DNA of 64,000 bases from Lacticaseibacillus suibinensis (GCF_003946175.1 NZ_RHOK01000011.1:31285-95284); one strand, 5' to 3'; counted from the stretch's first letter, positions 19,308 through 29,386 are shown. Translations and numbers: made by a program. Notes: a model not told the origin generated them from the letters alone.

Positions 19308-20681
19308 TTAAGCTTCCTCGCTTTCGGCTAGTGCTTGAACCGCGGCAATGAATTCATCCCCTCGGATTTCAAAATTAGGATATTGATCCCAGCTGGCGGC
19401 AGCTGGCGACAGCAACACGACATCGCCAGGCTGACTTTGGGCAAATGCCAGCGGCACCGCGGTTTTCACGTTTTCGGTGCGCTGGTAAGGAATGTCGGCT
19501 TGCTGCGCCAGGGCTTCCATTAACGGCGCTGTTTCCCCAAAAGTGATCATGGCGTGAACATGAGCCTTGATCAGTGGCAGCAAATCATCCATCGGCAGGT
19601 GCCGATCGAGCCCGCCGGCCAGTAACACGATGGGCTGATGAAAAGCAGTTAAAGCGACGGTGCTGGCTTCAACGTTAGTCGCCTTGCTATCGTTATAGAA
19701 TTTGCGGCCGGCAATGGTTTGCACATATTGAATCCGGTGCTTAACGCCGGTGAACCGGCTTAACACTGCCACAATGGCGGCGTTGGTCACGCCGCTGAGT
19801 TTAGCGGCGGCAATGGCGGCCAGGGCATTCTCGATGTTGTGCGCCCCGGGGATTTGCAAAGCGTCAGCTTCAATGATGCGCTCACCGTCAAAGCATAACC
19901 AACCGTCCGTTAAGGTGGCCCGGGCGCCGGTAGCGCCTTGGCGTGAAAATGGCACGATGGTCGCTTGGCTTTGCTTGGCCAGCTCATGCATCTCCGGTAA
20001 ATCCCAATTCATGATGAAATAATCATCGGCGGTTTGATTCATGGTGATGCGCATTTTGGCCTTTACGTAGTTTTCTCGACTGCCGTGCCAATCCAAATGC
20101 GCCTCGTAGATATTAGTCAAAACCGCAATATGTGGGTGCAAGGTTTGAATGCCCACCAGCATGAAGCTGGACAATTCGGCGACAATCGTATCGGCCGCGG
20201 TGGCTTTTTGGACGACCCCAGACACCGGAATACCAATATTACCAGCGTCATAGGCATGCCCAGCGCGCTCGCCTTCGTTCAGCATCAGGCCAATTAAAGT
20301 CGTGGTGGTGGTTTTACCATTACTGCCGGTCACGCCGATCCAAGTCGAATCAGAAACTGAGTAAGCCAACTCGGGTTCAGTAATCACCGGAATGCCCAGC
20401 GCCTCGGCGCGCTGCACCATGGGATTGCTGTATGGAATGCCGGGATTTTTCACCATCAGTTCGAAGCCCTCGTCGAGCAACTCCACCGGATGGCTCCCAG
20501 TAATCACGGTAATGCCTTCGTCCAGCAGGGCTTGCGCTTCCTTGTTGTCATCGAACTTTTGCTTATCATTGACGGTCACCAACGCGCCGAGCCGATGCAG
20601 CAATTTGGCGGCATTGACCCCACTTTTGGCTAACCCGAGCACTAACACTTTTTTGTTTCGATATGCTGTATTTACACGCAT
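19308..20681 (-). CDS. murD: MurD, UDP-MurNAc-Ala:D-Glu ligase
   Basis: 457 residues with the three Mur-ligase domains. The Rossmann-like start is KVLVLGLAKSGVNAAKLLH, the ATP loop is GVTGSNGKTTTT, and the C-terminal domain follows GVKHRIQYV...FYNDSKATN. Adds D-glutamate to the cytoplasmic precursor. Its substrate comes from MurC, which is not in this window, as expected for lactobacilli. Confidence 0.97.
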   Translation of the reverse strand: MRVNTAYRNKKVLVLGLAKSGVNAAKLLHRLGALVTVNDKQKFDDNKEAQALLDEGITVITGSHPVELLDEGFELMVKNPGIPYSNPMVQRAEALGIPVITEPELAYSVSDSTWIGVTGSNGKTTTTTLIGLMLNEGERAGHAYDAGNIGIPVSGVVQKATAADTIVAELSSFMLVGIQTLHPHIAVLTNIYEAHLDWHGSRENYVKAKMRITMNQTADDYFIMNWDLPEMHELAKQSQATIVPFSRQGATGARATLTDGWLCFDGERIIEADALQIPGAHNIENALAAIAAAKLSGVTNAAIVAVLSRFTGVKHRIQYVQTIAGRKFYNDSKATNVEASTVALTAFHQPIVLLAGGLDRHLPMDDLLPLIKAHVHAMITFGETAPLMEALAQQADIPYQRTENVKTAVPLAFAQSQPGDVVLLSPAAASWDQYPNFEIRGDEFIAAVQALAESEEA

Positions 20682-20732
20682 GCGCCAAAACGCTCCCCTA
20701 TCTTTGCTCTCTTCAACGGAAGAGGCACAATC

Positions 20733-21695
20733 TTACCAAAAAAGAACCAAGTACAAGCCACTGCCCAAAATGGCCACCAACCAAAACGTCAAATCCACTC
20801 GCCATTCCGACCAGCCCAGCATCTCAAAGTGATGATGAATTGGCGACATTTTGAAAATGCGTTTGCCGGTCAACTTAAAGCTGGCCACCTGCAAAATCAC
20901 ACTCGCGGTTTCACCGACATAAACGATGCCAATCAGCAGCAAGGACCACGGCCGATTTAGCAACAGCGAAATCACGGCCAAAAGTCCCCCTAACGCCAGG
21001 CTCCCGGCGTCGCCCATGAAAATCTTGGCTGGCTTGTGGTTGAACAGGAAAAAGCCCACCATCGCGCCGACGGTCACCAGGCACAAAATCAAGACATCGA
21101 CGCGCCCATCATGCGCCGCCAGCACGGCATAGGCAATGAAGCTAATCGTGGCCAAACCAGCTACCAACCCGTCGATCCCGTCGGACAAATTGACCGCGTT
21201 GGAAAAGCCAACCAACCAGACCACCGCAAAGGCCGCAAACAACACTGGCACGGCCAAGGTGAAGCCAAACAGCGGCAAACTCGCCGGAAAGCCCTCATGG
21301 AAGTAGGCAATCAGGAACACCACCGCCCCGAGAATCTGACCCAACAATTTTTGCCAAGCCCGTAAGCCGAGGTTGCGGTGATGCGAAATCTTGATGAAAT
21401 CATCCAAGAACCCTAGCAGTCCATACAAAACCAAGATAAACAAGCCAACCCACACGCTGACGGTTAAGGCGTGTTGCCACCAATCGCACAGCAGGGCTGC
21501 CACCACAATGGCGAAAATGAACACGACCCCGCCCATGGTTGGGGTGCCGTTTTTCTTTTCGTGCCACTTCGGCCCGATTTCCCGAATGGTTTGGCCTTCC
21601 TTTTTCATGCGCATGTAGCCAATGAACAAGGGCATGATGATGATGGTCAGCGAAAACGCCGCCACCATCGGGATCAACATCTGTGTGAATTGCAT
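20733..21695 (-). CDS. mraY: MraY, phospho-MurNAc-pentapeptide translocase
   Basis: 320 residues with about 10 membrane spans. Catalytic and lipid-site motifs are intact: [20 protein letters not shown] and [12 protein letters not shown], and the HHHFE histidine motif near the C-terminus. Transfers the pentapeptide precursor to undecaprenyl phosphate to make lipid I. Confidence 0.97.
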   Translation of the reverse strand: MQFTQMLIPMVAAFSLTIIIMPLFIGYMRMKKEGQTIREIGPKWHEKKNGTPTMGGVVFIFAIVVAALLCDWWQHALTVSVWVGLFILVLYGLLGFLDDFIKISHHRNLGLRAWQKLLGQILGAVVFLIAYFHEGFPASLPLFGFTLAVPVLFAAFAVVWLVGFSNAVNLSDGIDGLVAGLATISFIAYAVLAAHDGRVDVLILCLVTVGAMVGFFLFNHKPAKIFMGDAGSLALGGLLAVISLLLNRPWSLLLIGIVYVGETASVILQVASFKLTGKRIFKMSPIHHHFEMLGWSEWRVDLTFWLVAILGSGLYLVLFW

Positions 21696-21715
21696 GATAC
21701 TCCTACCTTCATGAT

Positions 21716-23881
21716 TTACTGAGTTTTCTGAAAAGCTACCGTCACTGTTTCGCTGCCAAGCAGTGAACCACTCGCTAGGCTCTGTTTAGTGGCGTAGCCT
21801 TCCCCTTGGAGCTTGAATTTCTTCCCTGTAAGCTGGGCTAATTTTAACACATCGCTCTTCGACCAGCCAGAAACGTCAGGCATGGTCATCGCCCCATTGG
21901 TTAGCAGAATCACCCGTGAACCAATCAGTGCCGCGGAATCAGCCGCCGGCATCTGTTGCACAATCCGGTTCCCAGTCCCCACGGTGGACACCACTAACTT
22001 CTTCGCGGTCAACGCGGTTTGCGCCGCTGTCAGCGTGTCGTTGGTTACAGCAGGAATAGCCAAGGTTTGCGCCGAGGCGCTAACACTGCTGCCAGCGTTC
22101 AACGCCAGCAGCCGAGTCATCAACGGATGGAACAAATCATTGATCGCGGTAGTAGCTGGTTTTTTCATGGTCTTATTTTGCTTCAAAGTGATATAAACGA
22201 TGAATTGGGGATCACTGGCTGGCGCAATCGCCAGCAGACTGTGCAACTGATTGGTGGCCCCATCGAGGTACCCACCTTTAGGATTCGGCACATTGGCTGT
22301 CCCGGTTTTGGCGGCAATATCAGCACCGGCGATTTTGTACATCGTCCCAGTACCATAGCTTTGGTTGATGGTATCGCGCATCTCATTCAGCACCTGACTC
22401 GCCGTGCTGGCGCTGATCGGCTTGCCCACCACTTGCCGCGAATAAGTCGTGGTTTTGCCACTGGCAGACTTGATCTTGCTGACAATCCGTGGGCGCACCA
22501 TGGTCCCACCATCGGCGATGGCGGTAGCCGCCTGCAAAATCTGCATTTGCGTCACGTTGATACTTTGCCCGTAGGCCATGACCGCGCGGGTCACCGCACT
22601 GTTCAGGTTGTAACTACCAGCGCTTTCATTGGGCAGCGCGATGCCGGTTTTTTGACCAAAGCCAAAATCCTTTAGGGTTTTAGCCTGATTGGCTTCACCC
22701 ATGGCTTGCACAATATGCACAAAGCCGACGTTACTGGAGCGCGGCAAGGCCTGACTGAGTGGAATTTCACCAAACCCCACGTGGTTCCAGTCACGAATGG
22801 TGGTATCGCCCACTTTTATTTTGCTGGAATCGTAATACTGATTAGAATTGAAGGTGCCGCTTTGAATCGCCCCGGCCAGATTGAACACTTTCATGACTGA
22901 TCCAGGTTCATAAGCATCTTCCACAAGACTGTTTTGCCAGGAAGCGCCGGCACCGAGGCCGTCCAAGGTGCTGGGATCAAAGGTCGGCCGCTGACTGGCA
23001 GCCAGAATTTCGCCGGTTTTGGCGTTCATCACCACCGCCGTCAGTGATTGTTGCTGATACGTGTTTTGCACCTGGGTCATGAGGGTTTCCAGATAAGATT
23101 GCAGACTACTGTCCAAGGTTGTGTAAACATTGCTCCCGTTTTTCGCCGCCTTGGTTTTCACCTTGGCTTGCGGAATCCGGTAACCGTAATTGTCGCCTTG
23201 CGCGGTGCGATAGCCATTGTGCCCGGCCAGCAGCTTGTCGAAGGTCTTCTCCAGCCCCATCACGCCCACTAGGGATTGATCCGAGTCGGTGGTTTTATTG
23301 GCCTGGGCAAGGCCAACAGTGTAACTAGCGAAGACCCCATTTGGGTACAAGCGCGAAGGACTAGCCGTCAACGCAATGCCCGGGAGTTTTTCCTTCATGA
23401 TCTGATTGCGCGTCGCCAGCGACAAGTTCGTCCCCGCCGTGCCAAATTCGACTTGATTAGTGCCTTGCTTGGGATTGAGATAGGCCAAAATCTTCTCTTT
23501 GGCCAACGGCAGGTACCTGGCCAAAACGGTGGCGGTTTGCTCTTTGTCGGAGACGTATTGCTTCTTGCCATCAACCACTTGGGTTTTGTCCAGCACCGCA
23601 TAAAGCGTGTAGGTATTCGCGTCTTCGGCAATCACACTGCCATTGCGATCATAGATATTTCCACGATCGGCTTGAAGTTTGGCTTCCCGATAGTATAGCT
23701 TCTGCCGAAAGGCGGCGAGGTTTTGATTATCTACGGACCCACCGGCAGCGACGTACCAAAAACGACAAATGAACGCAAGCAAGATGGCCCCAACCCCAAA
23801 GATCAGAATAATACCGAAGATCTTGCGATTGCGCTCAGGATGCCTAACGCTCATTTGTCGTGATTGCTGTTTCTTTTTCAT
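21716..23881 (-). CDS. pbpB: Class B penicillin-binding protein (PBP2B/FtsI type)
   Basis: 721 residues. A short cytoplasmic tail and one membrane anchor (about 21-45) precede the dimerisation domain ([15 protein letters not shown]). The transpeptidase has SVMK at 328-331 (Ser328), SSN at 382-384 and KTG at 525-527. Two C-terminal PASTA repeats start about 605 and 665 ([28 protein letters not shown]). Septal peptidoglycan crosslinking. Directly follows ftsL. Confidence 0.96.
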   Translation of the reverse strand: MKKKQQSRQMSVRHPERNRKIFGIILIFGVGAILLAFICRFWYVAAGGSVDNQNLAAFRQKLYYREAKLQADRGNIYDRNGSVIAEDANTYTLYAVLDKTQVVDGKKQYVSDKEQTATVLARYLPLAKEKILAYLNPKQGTNQVEFGTAGTNLSLATRNQIMKEKLPGIALTASPSRLYPNGVFASYTVGLAQANKTTDSDQSLVGVMGLEKTFDKLLAGHNGYRTAQGDNYGYRIPQAKVKTKAAKNGSNVYTTLDSSLQSYLETLMTQVQNTYQQQSLTAVVMNAKTGEILAASQRPTFDPSTLDGLGAGASWQNSLVEDAYEPGSVMKVFNLAGAIQSGTFNSNQYYDSSKIKVGDTTIRDWNHVGFGEIPLSQALPRSSNVGFVHIVQAMGEANQAKTLKDFGFGQKTGIALPNESAGSYNLNSAVTRAVMAYGQSINVTQMQILQAATAIADGGTMVRPRIVSKIKSASGKTTTYSRQVVGKPISASTASQVLNEMRDTINQSYGTGTMYKIAGADIAAKTGTANVPNPKGGYLDGATNQLHSLLAIAPASDPQFIVYITLKQNKTMKKPATTAINDLFHPLMTRLLALNAGSSVSASAQTLAIPAVTNDTLTAAQTALTAKKLVVSTVGTGNRIVQQMPAADSAALIGSRVILLTNGAMTMPDVSGWSKSDVLKLAQLTGKKFKLQGEGYATKQSLASGSLLGSETVTVAFQKTQ

Positions 23882-24277
23882 CTACTTATTCACCGCACGT
23901 TTGATATTTCCCTCGATCACTGTGAAGCCGTGCGCCTTGGCGTAACTGGTCAAGCGATTGGAATTGGATAACTCACCGATATTTTGCTTGGCATCGGCGA
24001 TATCTTGTTTCGAAGTGGTGATGTTGCGCTGGACCTGCTGATAACTGCGATCCATATTGGCCAAGGTCATTTGGCCGGTCAGGTAGAACAGACAAAAGCC
24101 CACCATGATTAAACCTAGCGCCAAAGTGGCCAACCGCTCAAGCGGCGAAAACGGCACATGCTTGGGCGCCGCTTGCGGCGCCTGCTGCGGCGTCGGGGCG
24201 GCTTTGGGTGCAGCAGGTGTTGGCTCAGGCTGCATCATATCTAACTGTCTTGCTGTGTTATCAAGCATGTCGTTCAC
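23882..24277 (-). CDS. ftsL: Cell-division protein FtsL
   Basis: 131 residues. A Pro/Ala/Gln-rich cytoplasmic N-terminus (about 1-45) is followed by one membrane span ([20 protein letters not shown]) and a short extracellular coiled coil ([23 protein letters not shown]). Sequence conservation is low in this family, so position between rsmH and pbpB carries much of the call. Start overlaps rsmH stop by 4 bases. Confidence 0.92.
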   Translation of the reverse strand: MNDMLDNTARQLDMMQPEPTPAAPKAAPTPQQAPQAAPKHVPFSPLERLATLALGLIMVGFCLFYLTGQMTLANMDRSYQQVQRNITTSKQDIADAKQNIGELSNSNRLTSYAKAHGFTVIEGNIKRAVNK

Positions 24278-25212
24278 TTCGCTTTCCGCATGATGACCCG
24301 TAATTTCGCGCTATGCGCACGATGATTGACGGCTAATTCAGCTTCACTTGGTAAGATTGGTTTGCGATTAACCAAACTGAAGTCTGGCACCGCGTCTGCC
24401 GGTATCACCGGCAAATCGCGCGGGAGATCTTTGGTTTTTGTTTTTTCATTGAACATGGTTTTGACGAGCCGGTCTTCCAAAGATTGGAAGGTAATGACGC
24501 TAATGCGGCCGGCTGGCGCCAACAGCGTGAAGGCTTGCGTCAAGGAGTCTTCCAGCGCCCCTAATTCGTCGTTCACGGCGATGCGGATGGCCTGGAACAC
24601 TTTTTTGGCGGGATGACCGCCCGTGCGCCGCGCCTTAGCCGGAATGCCGGCTTTGATCAGCTCAACCAGTTCAAAAGTGGTCTCAATCGGCTGCTCAGCG
24701 CGAGCCCGCTCAATTTGGCGGGCAATCGACTTGGCAAACCGTTCCTCACCGTAGCGGGTAAAAATCCGCACCAGGTCTTGGAAGGACCACTCGTTGACCA
24801 CTGTCCGGGCCGTCAAGCGCTGGCTTTGGTCCATCCGCATATCTAGCGGCGCATCAAAGCGATAGCTAAAGCCGCGCTGGGAGTCATCGAACTGCGGTGA
24901 TGACACGCCCAAATCGTACAAAATGCCATCCACCTGCGTCACCCCGGCTTCTGCCAAAGCGGCGGTTAAATCGCGAAAGTTGCGATGTAGCAAATGCAAG
25001 TTTGCTGGCATTGGCTGCAAAGCAGCGGTCACGGCATCAATGGCGGCCTGGTCTTGATCAAACGCGTAAAGCTGGCCCGAGGTGAGCTGGCTCAAAATGC
25101 GTTTGGTATGACCGGCGCGGCCCAAAGTGGCGTCAACATAGATACCGGCAGGATTGACGGCCAGCTCATCAGTGGCCTCTTTTAATAAGACGGTTTCGTG
25201 GGTAAATGTCAT
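24274..25212 (-). CDS. rsmH: 16S rRNA (cytosine1402-N4)-methyltransferase
   Basis: 312 residues. SAM-binding start [12 protein letters not shown]...[16 protein letters not shown], the catalytic-region motif [22 protein letters not shown], and C-terminal SLEDRLVK and [14 protein letters not shown]. Dimethylates C1402 in the decoding centre. Starts 4 bases after mraZ ends. Confidence 0.97.
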   Translation of the reverse strand: MTFTHETVLLKEATDELAVNPAGIYVDATLGRAGHTKRILSQLTSGQLYAFDQDQAAIDAVTAALQPMPANLHLLHRNFRDLTAALAEAGVTQVDGILYDLGVSSPQFDDSQRGFSYRFDAPLDMRMDQSQRLTARTVVNEWSFQDLVRIFTRYGEERFAKSIARQIERARAEQPIETTFELVELIKAGIPAKARRTGGHPAKKVFQAIRIAVNDELGALEDSLTQAFTLLAPAGRISVITFQSLEDRLVKTMFNEKTKTKDLPRDLPVIPADAVPDFSLVNRKPILPSEAELAVNHRAHSAKLRVIMRKAK

Positions 25213-25215
25213 CGG

Positions 25216-25647
25216 CTACAGTCCAAAGTCTGTCAGATTTTCAGAGATATCATCAAAGCTCTCTTCAGCAGAGGCAGTGAAGGCGTTCCACCGCGCTTCA
25301 CTCCACACTTCAATGCGATCAGAAACACCAACTAAAACGCAGGCCTTCTCTAGCCCAGCGTGCTCGATCAAAGGCTTGGGAATATTCACGCGACCTTGTT
25401 TATCAAGCTCGCATTCCGTGGCCGCCGAGTACAAGAAGCGGCTAAAGGTCCGGGCGTCTTTTTTGGTCAAAGGGAGGGTCTCAACTTGCGCCTGCAACTT
25501 CTCCCATTGCGCCATGGGATAACCAAAGAGGCAGCCGTCCATGCCCCGGGTAAGCACAAAATCACCGCCCAGTGTTTCACGAAATTTGGCTGGAATAATC
25601 AAGCGTCCTTTCGCATCAATGCTGTGATGAAATTCACCCATTAGCAT
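25216..25647 (-). CDS. mraZ: Transcriptional regulator MraZ
   Basis: 143 residues made of two SpoVT/AbrB-like halves, each with the MraZ signature ([14 protein letters not shown] near residue 11, [12 protein letters not shown] near residue 85). It assembles as a ring oligomer and binds repeats in its own promoter. The start is ATG 25647, behind AAAGGAGGGG; the longer frame runs through the promoter. First gene of the division cluster. Confidence 0.96.
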   Translation of the reverse strand: MLMGEFHHSIDAKGRLIIPAKFRETLGGDFVLTRGMDGCLFGYPMAQWEKLQAQVETLPLTKKDARTFSRFLYSAATECELDKQGRVNIPKPLIEHAGLEKACVLVGVSDRIEVWSEARWNAFTASAEESFDDISENLTDFGL

Positions 25648-25684
25648 GACAGACCCCTCCTTTCCTGACGTTAAATTCAGTCTA

Positions 25685-25708
25685 CCACAATCCCCCACTA
25701 TCCACCAC
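25685..25708 (-). promoter_or_regulatory. Putative MraZ boxes upstream of mraZ
   Basis: The minus strand reads GTGG three times with an exact 10-base period (25708-25705, 25698-25695, 25688-25685), each followed by T or G and a 5-base spacer. MraZ of E. coli and mollicutes binds short G-rich boxes at this spacing. A possible -10 TAGACT follows at 25684-25679, so bound MraZ would cover the promoter. Confidence 0.65.
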
Positions 25709-25768
25709 TCAAGTATCAAAAAATGGCTTGACAAATCTGGTTTTTGACCAACGTTTCCCACGATGTAC

Positions 25769-25806
25769 AAAAAATCCCCACCGGCCGCGGTTTGCAGCAG
25801 GTGGGG
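25769..25806 (-). terminator. Intrinsic terminator before the mraZ promoter
   Basis: Minus-strand stem CCCCACC / GGTGGGG followed by ATTTTTT. It separates the small upstream membrane-protein gene from the division cluster. Confidence 0.8.
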
Positions 25807-25846
25807 AACGGTGGATTCTGGGTGGGAGATGCGCCCTATTTTTGCT

Positions 25847-26173
25847 CTAAAGGGTGATTAAAATCGCCCCAAGCCACCATAAAGTTGTGGCTAAAGTGAG
25901 GACGCCGCCCAAAGTTGAAAAATAACGTTTGAGCACTAAATCATAATCTCGGTCAACCAGCAGGACGACCAAGAGTAAGGCAATCGCGCAGGCCGCAAAC
26001 AAAGCGACCCAGATTGCATTGGGGAGCGGGTTGGCCAAGAGCATGGCCAACCCGCCTAAATTCAGCAGTGTGGCCACTAACGGTAGCAACCGTGAGCGAA
26101 ATTGAAAGGCGCGACTGGCAATCAACAGCGCCAGACCCACAAGGGGTAATAGATAGCCGAACAACGTGTACAT
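25847..26173 (-). CDS. Small four-TM membrane protein, DUF3397-like
   Basis: 108 residues with four hydrophobic spans (about 3-20, 33-52, 56-75 and 87-106) and few charged residues. The length, topology and location just upstream of mraZ match the DUF3397 proteins of lactobacilli; there is no functional motif. I chose ATG 26173, which follows GGAGG closely and begins directly with the first span. A plausible promoter (TGCGAC, 16 bases, TATAGT) lies at 26220-26193. Confidence 0.65.
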   Translation of the reverse strand: MYTLFGYLLPLVGLALLIASRAFQFRSRLLPLVATLLNLGGLAMLLANPLPNAIWVALFAACAIALLLVVLLVDRDYDLVLKRYFSTLGGVLTLATTLWWLGAILITL

Positions 26174-26192
26174 AAGCATTCCTCCAAGCTCC

Positions 26193-26220
26193 ACTATACC
26201 CGATTCTGTGGCCGGTCGCA
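26193..26220 (-). promoter_or_regulatory. Promoter of the DUF3397-like gene
   Basis: Minus-strand TGCGAC (26220-26215), 16-base spacer, TATAGT (26198-26193), about 20 bases before the ATG. Confidence 0.5.
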
Positions 26221-26281
26221 TCGATTTGTTCTGCGGTCGCTGGATTGACGAAGGCGGACGACCCGCACCCAACAATTTCAG

Positions 26282-26310
26282 TTGCCCTTGCCTGGCAAAA
26301 CAGGTAAACT
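26282..26310 (+). promoter_or_regulatory. Promoter of the DUF4044-like small gene
   Basis: TTGCCC (26282-26287), 17-base spacer, TAAACT (26305-26310), about 57 bases before the GTG start. Confidence 0.5.
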
Positions 26311-26366
26311 ACAAGGGAATAAATGGCAAATCGTGCAGGCGCAGACTGGAAAAGGTGGTGATACTG

Positions 26367-26483
26367 GTGAAGCAAAAGCGTTCTAAGTTTTGGTATATTA
26401 CCCATATCGCAACATGGGCCATGCTGATCGTCACCGTGTTTGGGGTTTTGGTTTTAGCCCTGCAAGCAATGGGTAGTCTTTAA
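26367..26483 (+). CDS. 38-aa single-TM protein, DUF4044-like
   Basis: Starts at GTG 26367, preceded by AAAGGTGG. The product is a basic N-terminus (VKQKRSKFW) and one membrane span with the WAMLIVTVFGVLVLAL pattern seen in the DUF4044 small proteins of lactobacilli. It has its own promoter and a strong terminator, which supports a real gene despite its size. Role unknown. A longer in-frame extension upstream has no export or domain logic. Confidence 0.7.
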   Translation: MKQKRSKFWYITHIATWAMLIVTVFGVLVLALQAMGSL

Positions 26484-26500
26484 CCCTTCCATATAAAAAT

Positions 26501-26545
26501 AAGCGTTGCCTCCAACCTGCACCTGGCTGGAAGCAACGCTTTTTT
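26501..26545. terminator. Bidirectional terminator between DUF4044-like gene and thiT
   Basis: AAGCGTTGC.TCCA / TGGA.GCAACGCTT stem with a T run on the plus side and an A-rich (T-rich on minus) flank on the other. Serves converging genes. Confidence 0.88.
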
Positions 26546-26550
26546 GTGAG

Positions 26551-27159
26551 CTAATGTTGCGGTTGGAACTGGGTCGCGGTTTTGGGCTGGAACAGCGCCT
26601 TGCGCACGGTCCGCAGCAGCACAGTCACCACGATCAGGGTCACCAGCCCGGTCGCAATCGCTGAGCCGCCATTGATGGCCAGCGAATACAGCCAAGCCGG
26701 CATGCCTTTAGGCGCGTATGAACCCCAGAACACCCAACCGGCTAAGAAATGGCAGAAGTACTTCGCCGCCGTGCCAATCAGCACGGCCAGCCAAGCCGTC
26801 GCCAGGATGGCTTTAGGCTTATTCTCATGCAGTGCCTTTTGAAATTGCGGATAAAGCAACCCGCCCAAGCCGGCGACGGCAAAGGCAATCGGATATTCCA
26901 AAAAGCCTTGAAGCGGATTCAGCACTGAACCTTCGCTAAAGCCGATCAAAAAGACATCCAGCACCCCCCAGGTCAGCCCAGCAGCCATGCCGGCGCCTAA
27001 CCCACGGCGCAGTGCAAGCACGGTAATCGGAATCAAGCCGTAGCTCATTTCCACACTAGAAATCCCCGTTTTGTGAGGCACATATTCAAGTGCCATCGCG
27101 AATGCGGCAATCACCGCAATTTCCATCAGAACAATCAAACGTGACATCGTTTTAGACAT
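26551..27159 (-). CDS. thiT: ThiT, thiamine-specific ECF transporter S component
   Basis: 202 residues with six hydrophobic spans. ThiT family features are visible: LEYVPHKTG near the first loop, SYGLIPITVLALRRGLGAGMAAGLTWG, and the late KYFCHFLAGWVFWGSYAP segment that lines the thiamine site. It works with the shared EcfA/A'/T module encoded elsewhere. The start is ATG 27159 behind AAGGAGG; the frame upstream is riboswitch. Its TPP riboswitch and promoter confirm the substrate. Confidence 0.93.
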   Translation of the reverse strand: MSKTMSRLIVLMEIAVIAAFAMALEYVPHKTGISSVEMSYGLIPITVLALRRGLGAGMAAGLTWGVLDVFLIGFSEGSVLNPLQGFLEYPIAFAVAGLGGLLYPQFQKALHENKPKAILATAWLAVLIGTAAKYFCHFLAGWVFWGSYAPKGMPAWLYSLAINGGSAIATGLVTLIVVTVLLRTVRKALFQPKTATQFQPQH

Positions 27160-27330
27160 CAAAAAACCTCCTTCGTGTGCTGGGAGCCAGCCACAAAGAA
27201 GGTCGAAAAATATCGACACCGCAATTCCTACGCTCGTATTAACGAACAGGTTCGAAGGGTCTGGGCAAATGCCCACTCTCAGCCAATGGCTCCCCTTTGC
27301 GTTGGTCCCGGACAACTATTTACTTGTGCA
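27160..27330 (-). promoter_or_regulatory. TPP riboswitch leader of thiT
   Basis: The aptamer lies at about 27305-27218 on minus, with AAAGGGGAGCC, GGCTGAGAG, then GACCCTTCGAACCTG and TAATACGAGCGTAGGAA, matching the conserved thi-box. Downstream, CCTTC.TTGTG.CTGG pairs with CCAG.CACACGAAGG. This hairpin sequesters the AAGGAGG ribosome site and is followed by six T, so TPP binding could block translation, transcription or both. Confidence 0.93.
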
Positions 27331-27336
27331 AAACCC

Positions 27337-27364
27337 ATTATAAGGGACCGCTTACCAAAGTCAA
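27337..27364 (-). promoter_or_regulatory. thiT promoter
   Basis: Minus-strand TTGACT (27364-27359), 16-base spacer, TATAAT (27342-27337), just before the riboswitch. Confidence 0.8.
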
Positions 27365-27388
27365 GTAAAAGCACCAGGCTACAGAAAA

Positions 27389-27925
27389 CGCTGTGGAGCT
27401 GGGCGCCCTTAGCCCGGCAGGTAGCCTAAGTCAGCGCATTGAAGTCGCACTTTGACTTCGAGGCGCTGACTGTAGCTAGCTGCTCGGGCGTTGCCCAGCG
27501 TAGCGCAACTACAGGCGGCGGAGGGTGGCCGCTTTTAGCCTGACAGGTAGCCTAGCCGGAAGCAGTGCCGCCGCTTTTTGGCGGTGAGGCTTCCGGCGTA
27601 GCTAACTGCTCAGGCGTTGGCCACCCGGAGCGCAACTAAAGGCTGTGGCGCTGGGCGCCCTTAGCCCGACAGGTAGCCTAAGTCGGCGCATTGAAGTCGC
27701 ACTTTGACTTCGAGGCGCTGACTGTAGCTAGCTGTTCGGGCGTTGCCCAGCGCAGCGCAACTAAAGGCTGCGGAGGGTGGCCGCTTTTAGCCTGACAGGT
27801 AGCCTAGCCGGAAGCATTGCCGACGCTTTTTGGCGGTGAGGCTTCCGGTGTAGCTAACTGCTCAGGCGTTAGCCACCCGGAGCGCAACTAAACGCTGTGG
27901 ACCTGAGCGCTTTAGCCAGACAGCC
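27389..27925. repeat. Array of long-hairpin repeats, copy set 1
   Basis: Four complete units and one truncated unit of a ~125-bp imperfect palindrome, all plus-oriented: 27389-27511 (A), 27514-27638 (B), 27641-27763 (A'), 27766-27890 (B'), and a cut unit 27893-27925 ending near the cls stop. The A-B pair is duplicated with an exact 252-bp period. Each unit begins GGCTGYGG-like and ends GCGCAACTA. Inside, TTAGCCTGACAGGTAGCCTA pairs imperfectly with TAGCTAACTGCTCAGGCGTT around a variable apical hairpin. No coding frame fits. It lies downstream of cls and upstream of the thiT promoter, so it may form the cls 3' end. Confidence 0.92.
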
Positions 27926-27934
27926 CACGCAAGT

Positions 27935-29368
27935 TTATAGAATCGGGGCAAACAGCCGCGCCAGCTCAGTGCCCATTTGATGCCAGCGCGTCTGGCTCTT
28001 GACCTCGGCATAAGTATAGGCCGTCGCCTGCTGCAAATCGAGCTTGAACTGCCGCTCAGCGCGTTCAGCCAGCGCCTGGTCATAGATGAAGGCCGCAATT
28101 TCAAAATTCAACTTGAAACTGCGGACATCCAGATTGGGTGACCCCGTCATGAGATACTGACTGTCGACAATGATGACTTTCCGGTGCAAAAAACCGGCAT
28201 CATAGCGGTAAACCTTCACCCCATGCTTAGCCAAACGGTTCAGATAAAAGGCCGTGGCTTTTGCCATTAGCGGTTGGTTGGTTTGTTTGGGCACCATCAG
28301 CCGCACGTCCATGCCACTTTGGGCGGCTAAAATCAGCCCATCAAGTAGACTATCATCCGGCACGAAGAACGGCGATTGCACCCAGATACGGCGCTTAGCC
28401 AAGGCCAAAAGCCGCAAATCGCCCAACTTGATGGCTTCCAAATCCTGCTCCGGACCGCCACTGACAATTTGCATGGTGGTCCGGCCGGTATCATGTGATT
28501 CCGGAAAATAAGCGCGTTGGAAATGCACCTTTTTAATGCGGGCAGTGGTGTTCCAATCCATGAAGAAGCGCGCCTGCAACGACGCCACCGCCTGCCCGCT
28601 GATCCGCAGCTGGGTGTCTTGCGTGATGAGATACTTGCGTGACGACGAGCCAATGTCAAAGCCTCCCATGTACCCGACACGGCCATCAATGACGGTGATT
28701 TTGCGGTGATTGCGAAAGTTGATCCGCAAATTGGCCCGGCCTAGCTTGGTGGCAATGAACGGCTCCACCATGCCACCAGCCGCGATCAGCGGCCGCCAAA
28801 AGTTTCGATTCAGGCGATGAGAGCCAAAGGTGTCGTAAATCACCCGGACCCGCACGCCGGCCTCGACTTTTTTGACCAACAACTGCACCAGGGCTTGCCC
28901 GTGGGCATCAGGCGCAATCGTGTACGCCTCAATATGAATATGGTGCTGAGCCGCCTCCAAATCCTCAAACAAGCGGCGACTAAACGCCGTGCGGTCAAAA
29001 ATCAACTGCACGTCATTCATCGTTGTAATCAAAGCCCCATCCGCCTTGAGCAGCGTCCGCACCAACTCCGGCGCGCCAGCAAACGGGGAATTAGTACCTT
29101 GGTCTTGGCTCAACTCAACCGCTTCTTGCTGCGCGGCCACCATTTGATCAATCCCAAGCCGCTGCTGGGTGGCCAGTGCATTCAGTTTGTTGGTTGACAA
29201 CTTACGGCCAAACAACCAATACAGCACAAAGCCGAGCACCGGAATTAACATCAAAACCAGCAACCACGCCCAAGTCGCCGCGATATCGCGCGGCTGCCGA
29301 AACACCGTCACGATGGCTGATGCCGCATTGACGACCACGATGACAACCAGAAGTGTCTCCAGCCACAT
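27935..29368 (-). CDS. cls: Cardiolipin synthase
   Basis: 477 residues. Two N-terminal membrane spans (about 1-22 and 33-53) are followed by two phospholipase-D HKD motifs: His221-x-Lys223-x4-Asp228 (NHRKITVIDG) and His395-x-Lys397-x4-Asp402 (LHRKVIIVDS). Joins two phosphatidylglycerols into cardiolipin at the membrane. I chose ATG 29368, 8 bases after GGAGGAGG. No ordinary terminator follows; the stop is 10 bases from a truncated hairpin repeat. Confidence 0.93.
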   Translation of the reverse strand: MWLETLLVVIVVVNAASAIVTVFRQPRDIAATWAWLLVLMLIPVLGFVLYWLFGRKLSTNKLNALATQQRLGIDQMVAAQQEAVELSQDQGTNSPFAGAPELVRTLLKADGALITTMNDVQLIFDRTAFSRRLFEDLEAAQHHIHIEAYTIAPDAHGQALVQLLVKKVEAGVRVRVIYDTFGSHRLNRNFWRPLIAAGGMVEPFIATKLGRANLRINFRNHRKITVIDGRVGYMGGFDIGSSSRKYLITQDTQLRISGQAVASLQARFFMDWNTTARIKKVHFQRAYFPESHDTGRTTMQIVSGGPEQDLEAIKLGDLRLLALAKRRIWVQSPFFVPDDSLLDGLILAAQSGMDVRLMVPKQTNQPLMAKATAFYLNRLAKHGVKVYRYDAGFLHRKVIIVDSQYLMTGSPNLDVRSFKLNFEIAAFIYDQALAERAERQFKLDLQQATAYTYAEVKSQTRWHQMGTELARLFAPIL

Positions 29369-29386
29369 CCGGCATCCCTCCTCCAC

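Noticed and set aside
26166..26366. Upstream extension of the 38-aa gene
   Set aside because: It crosses the divergent promoters and lacks a ribosome site; GTG 26367 has one.
27389..27890. Hairpin repeats as a CRISPR array or an insertion sequence
   Set aside because: No constant repeat/unique spacer alternation and no transposase or coding frame; the internal dyads differ between unit types but keep pairing.
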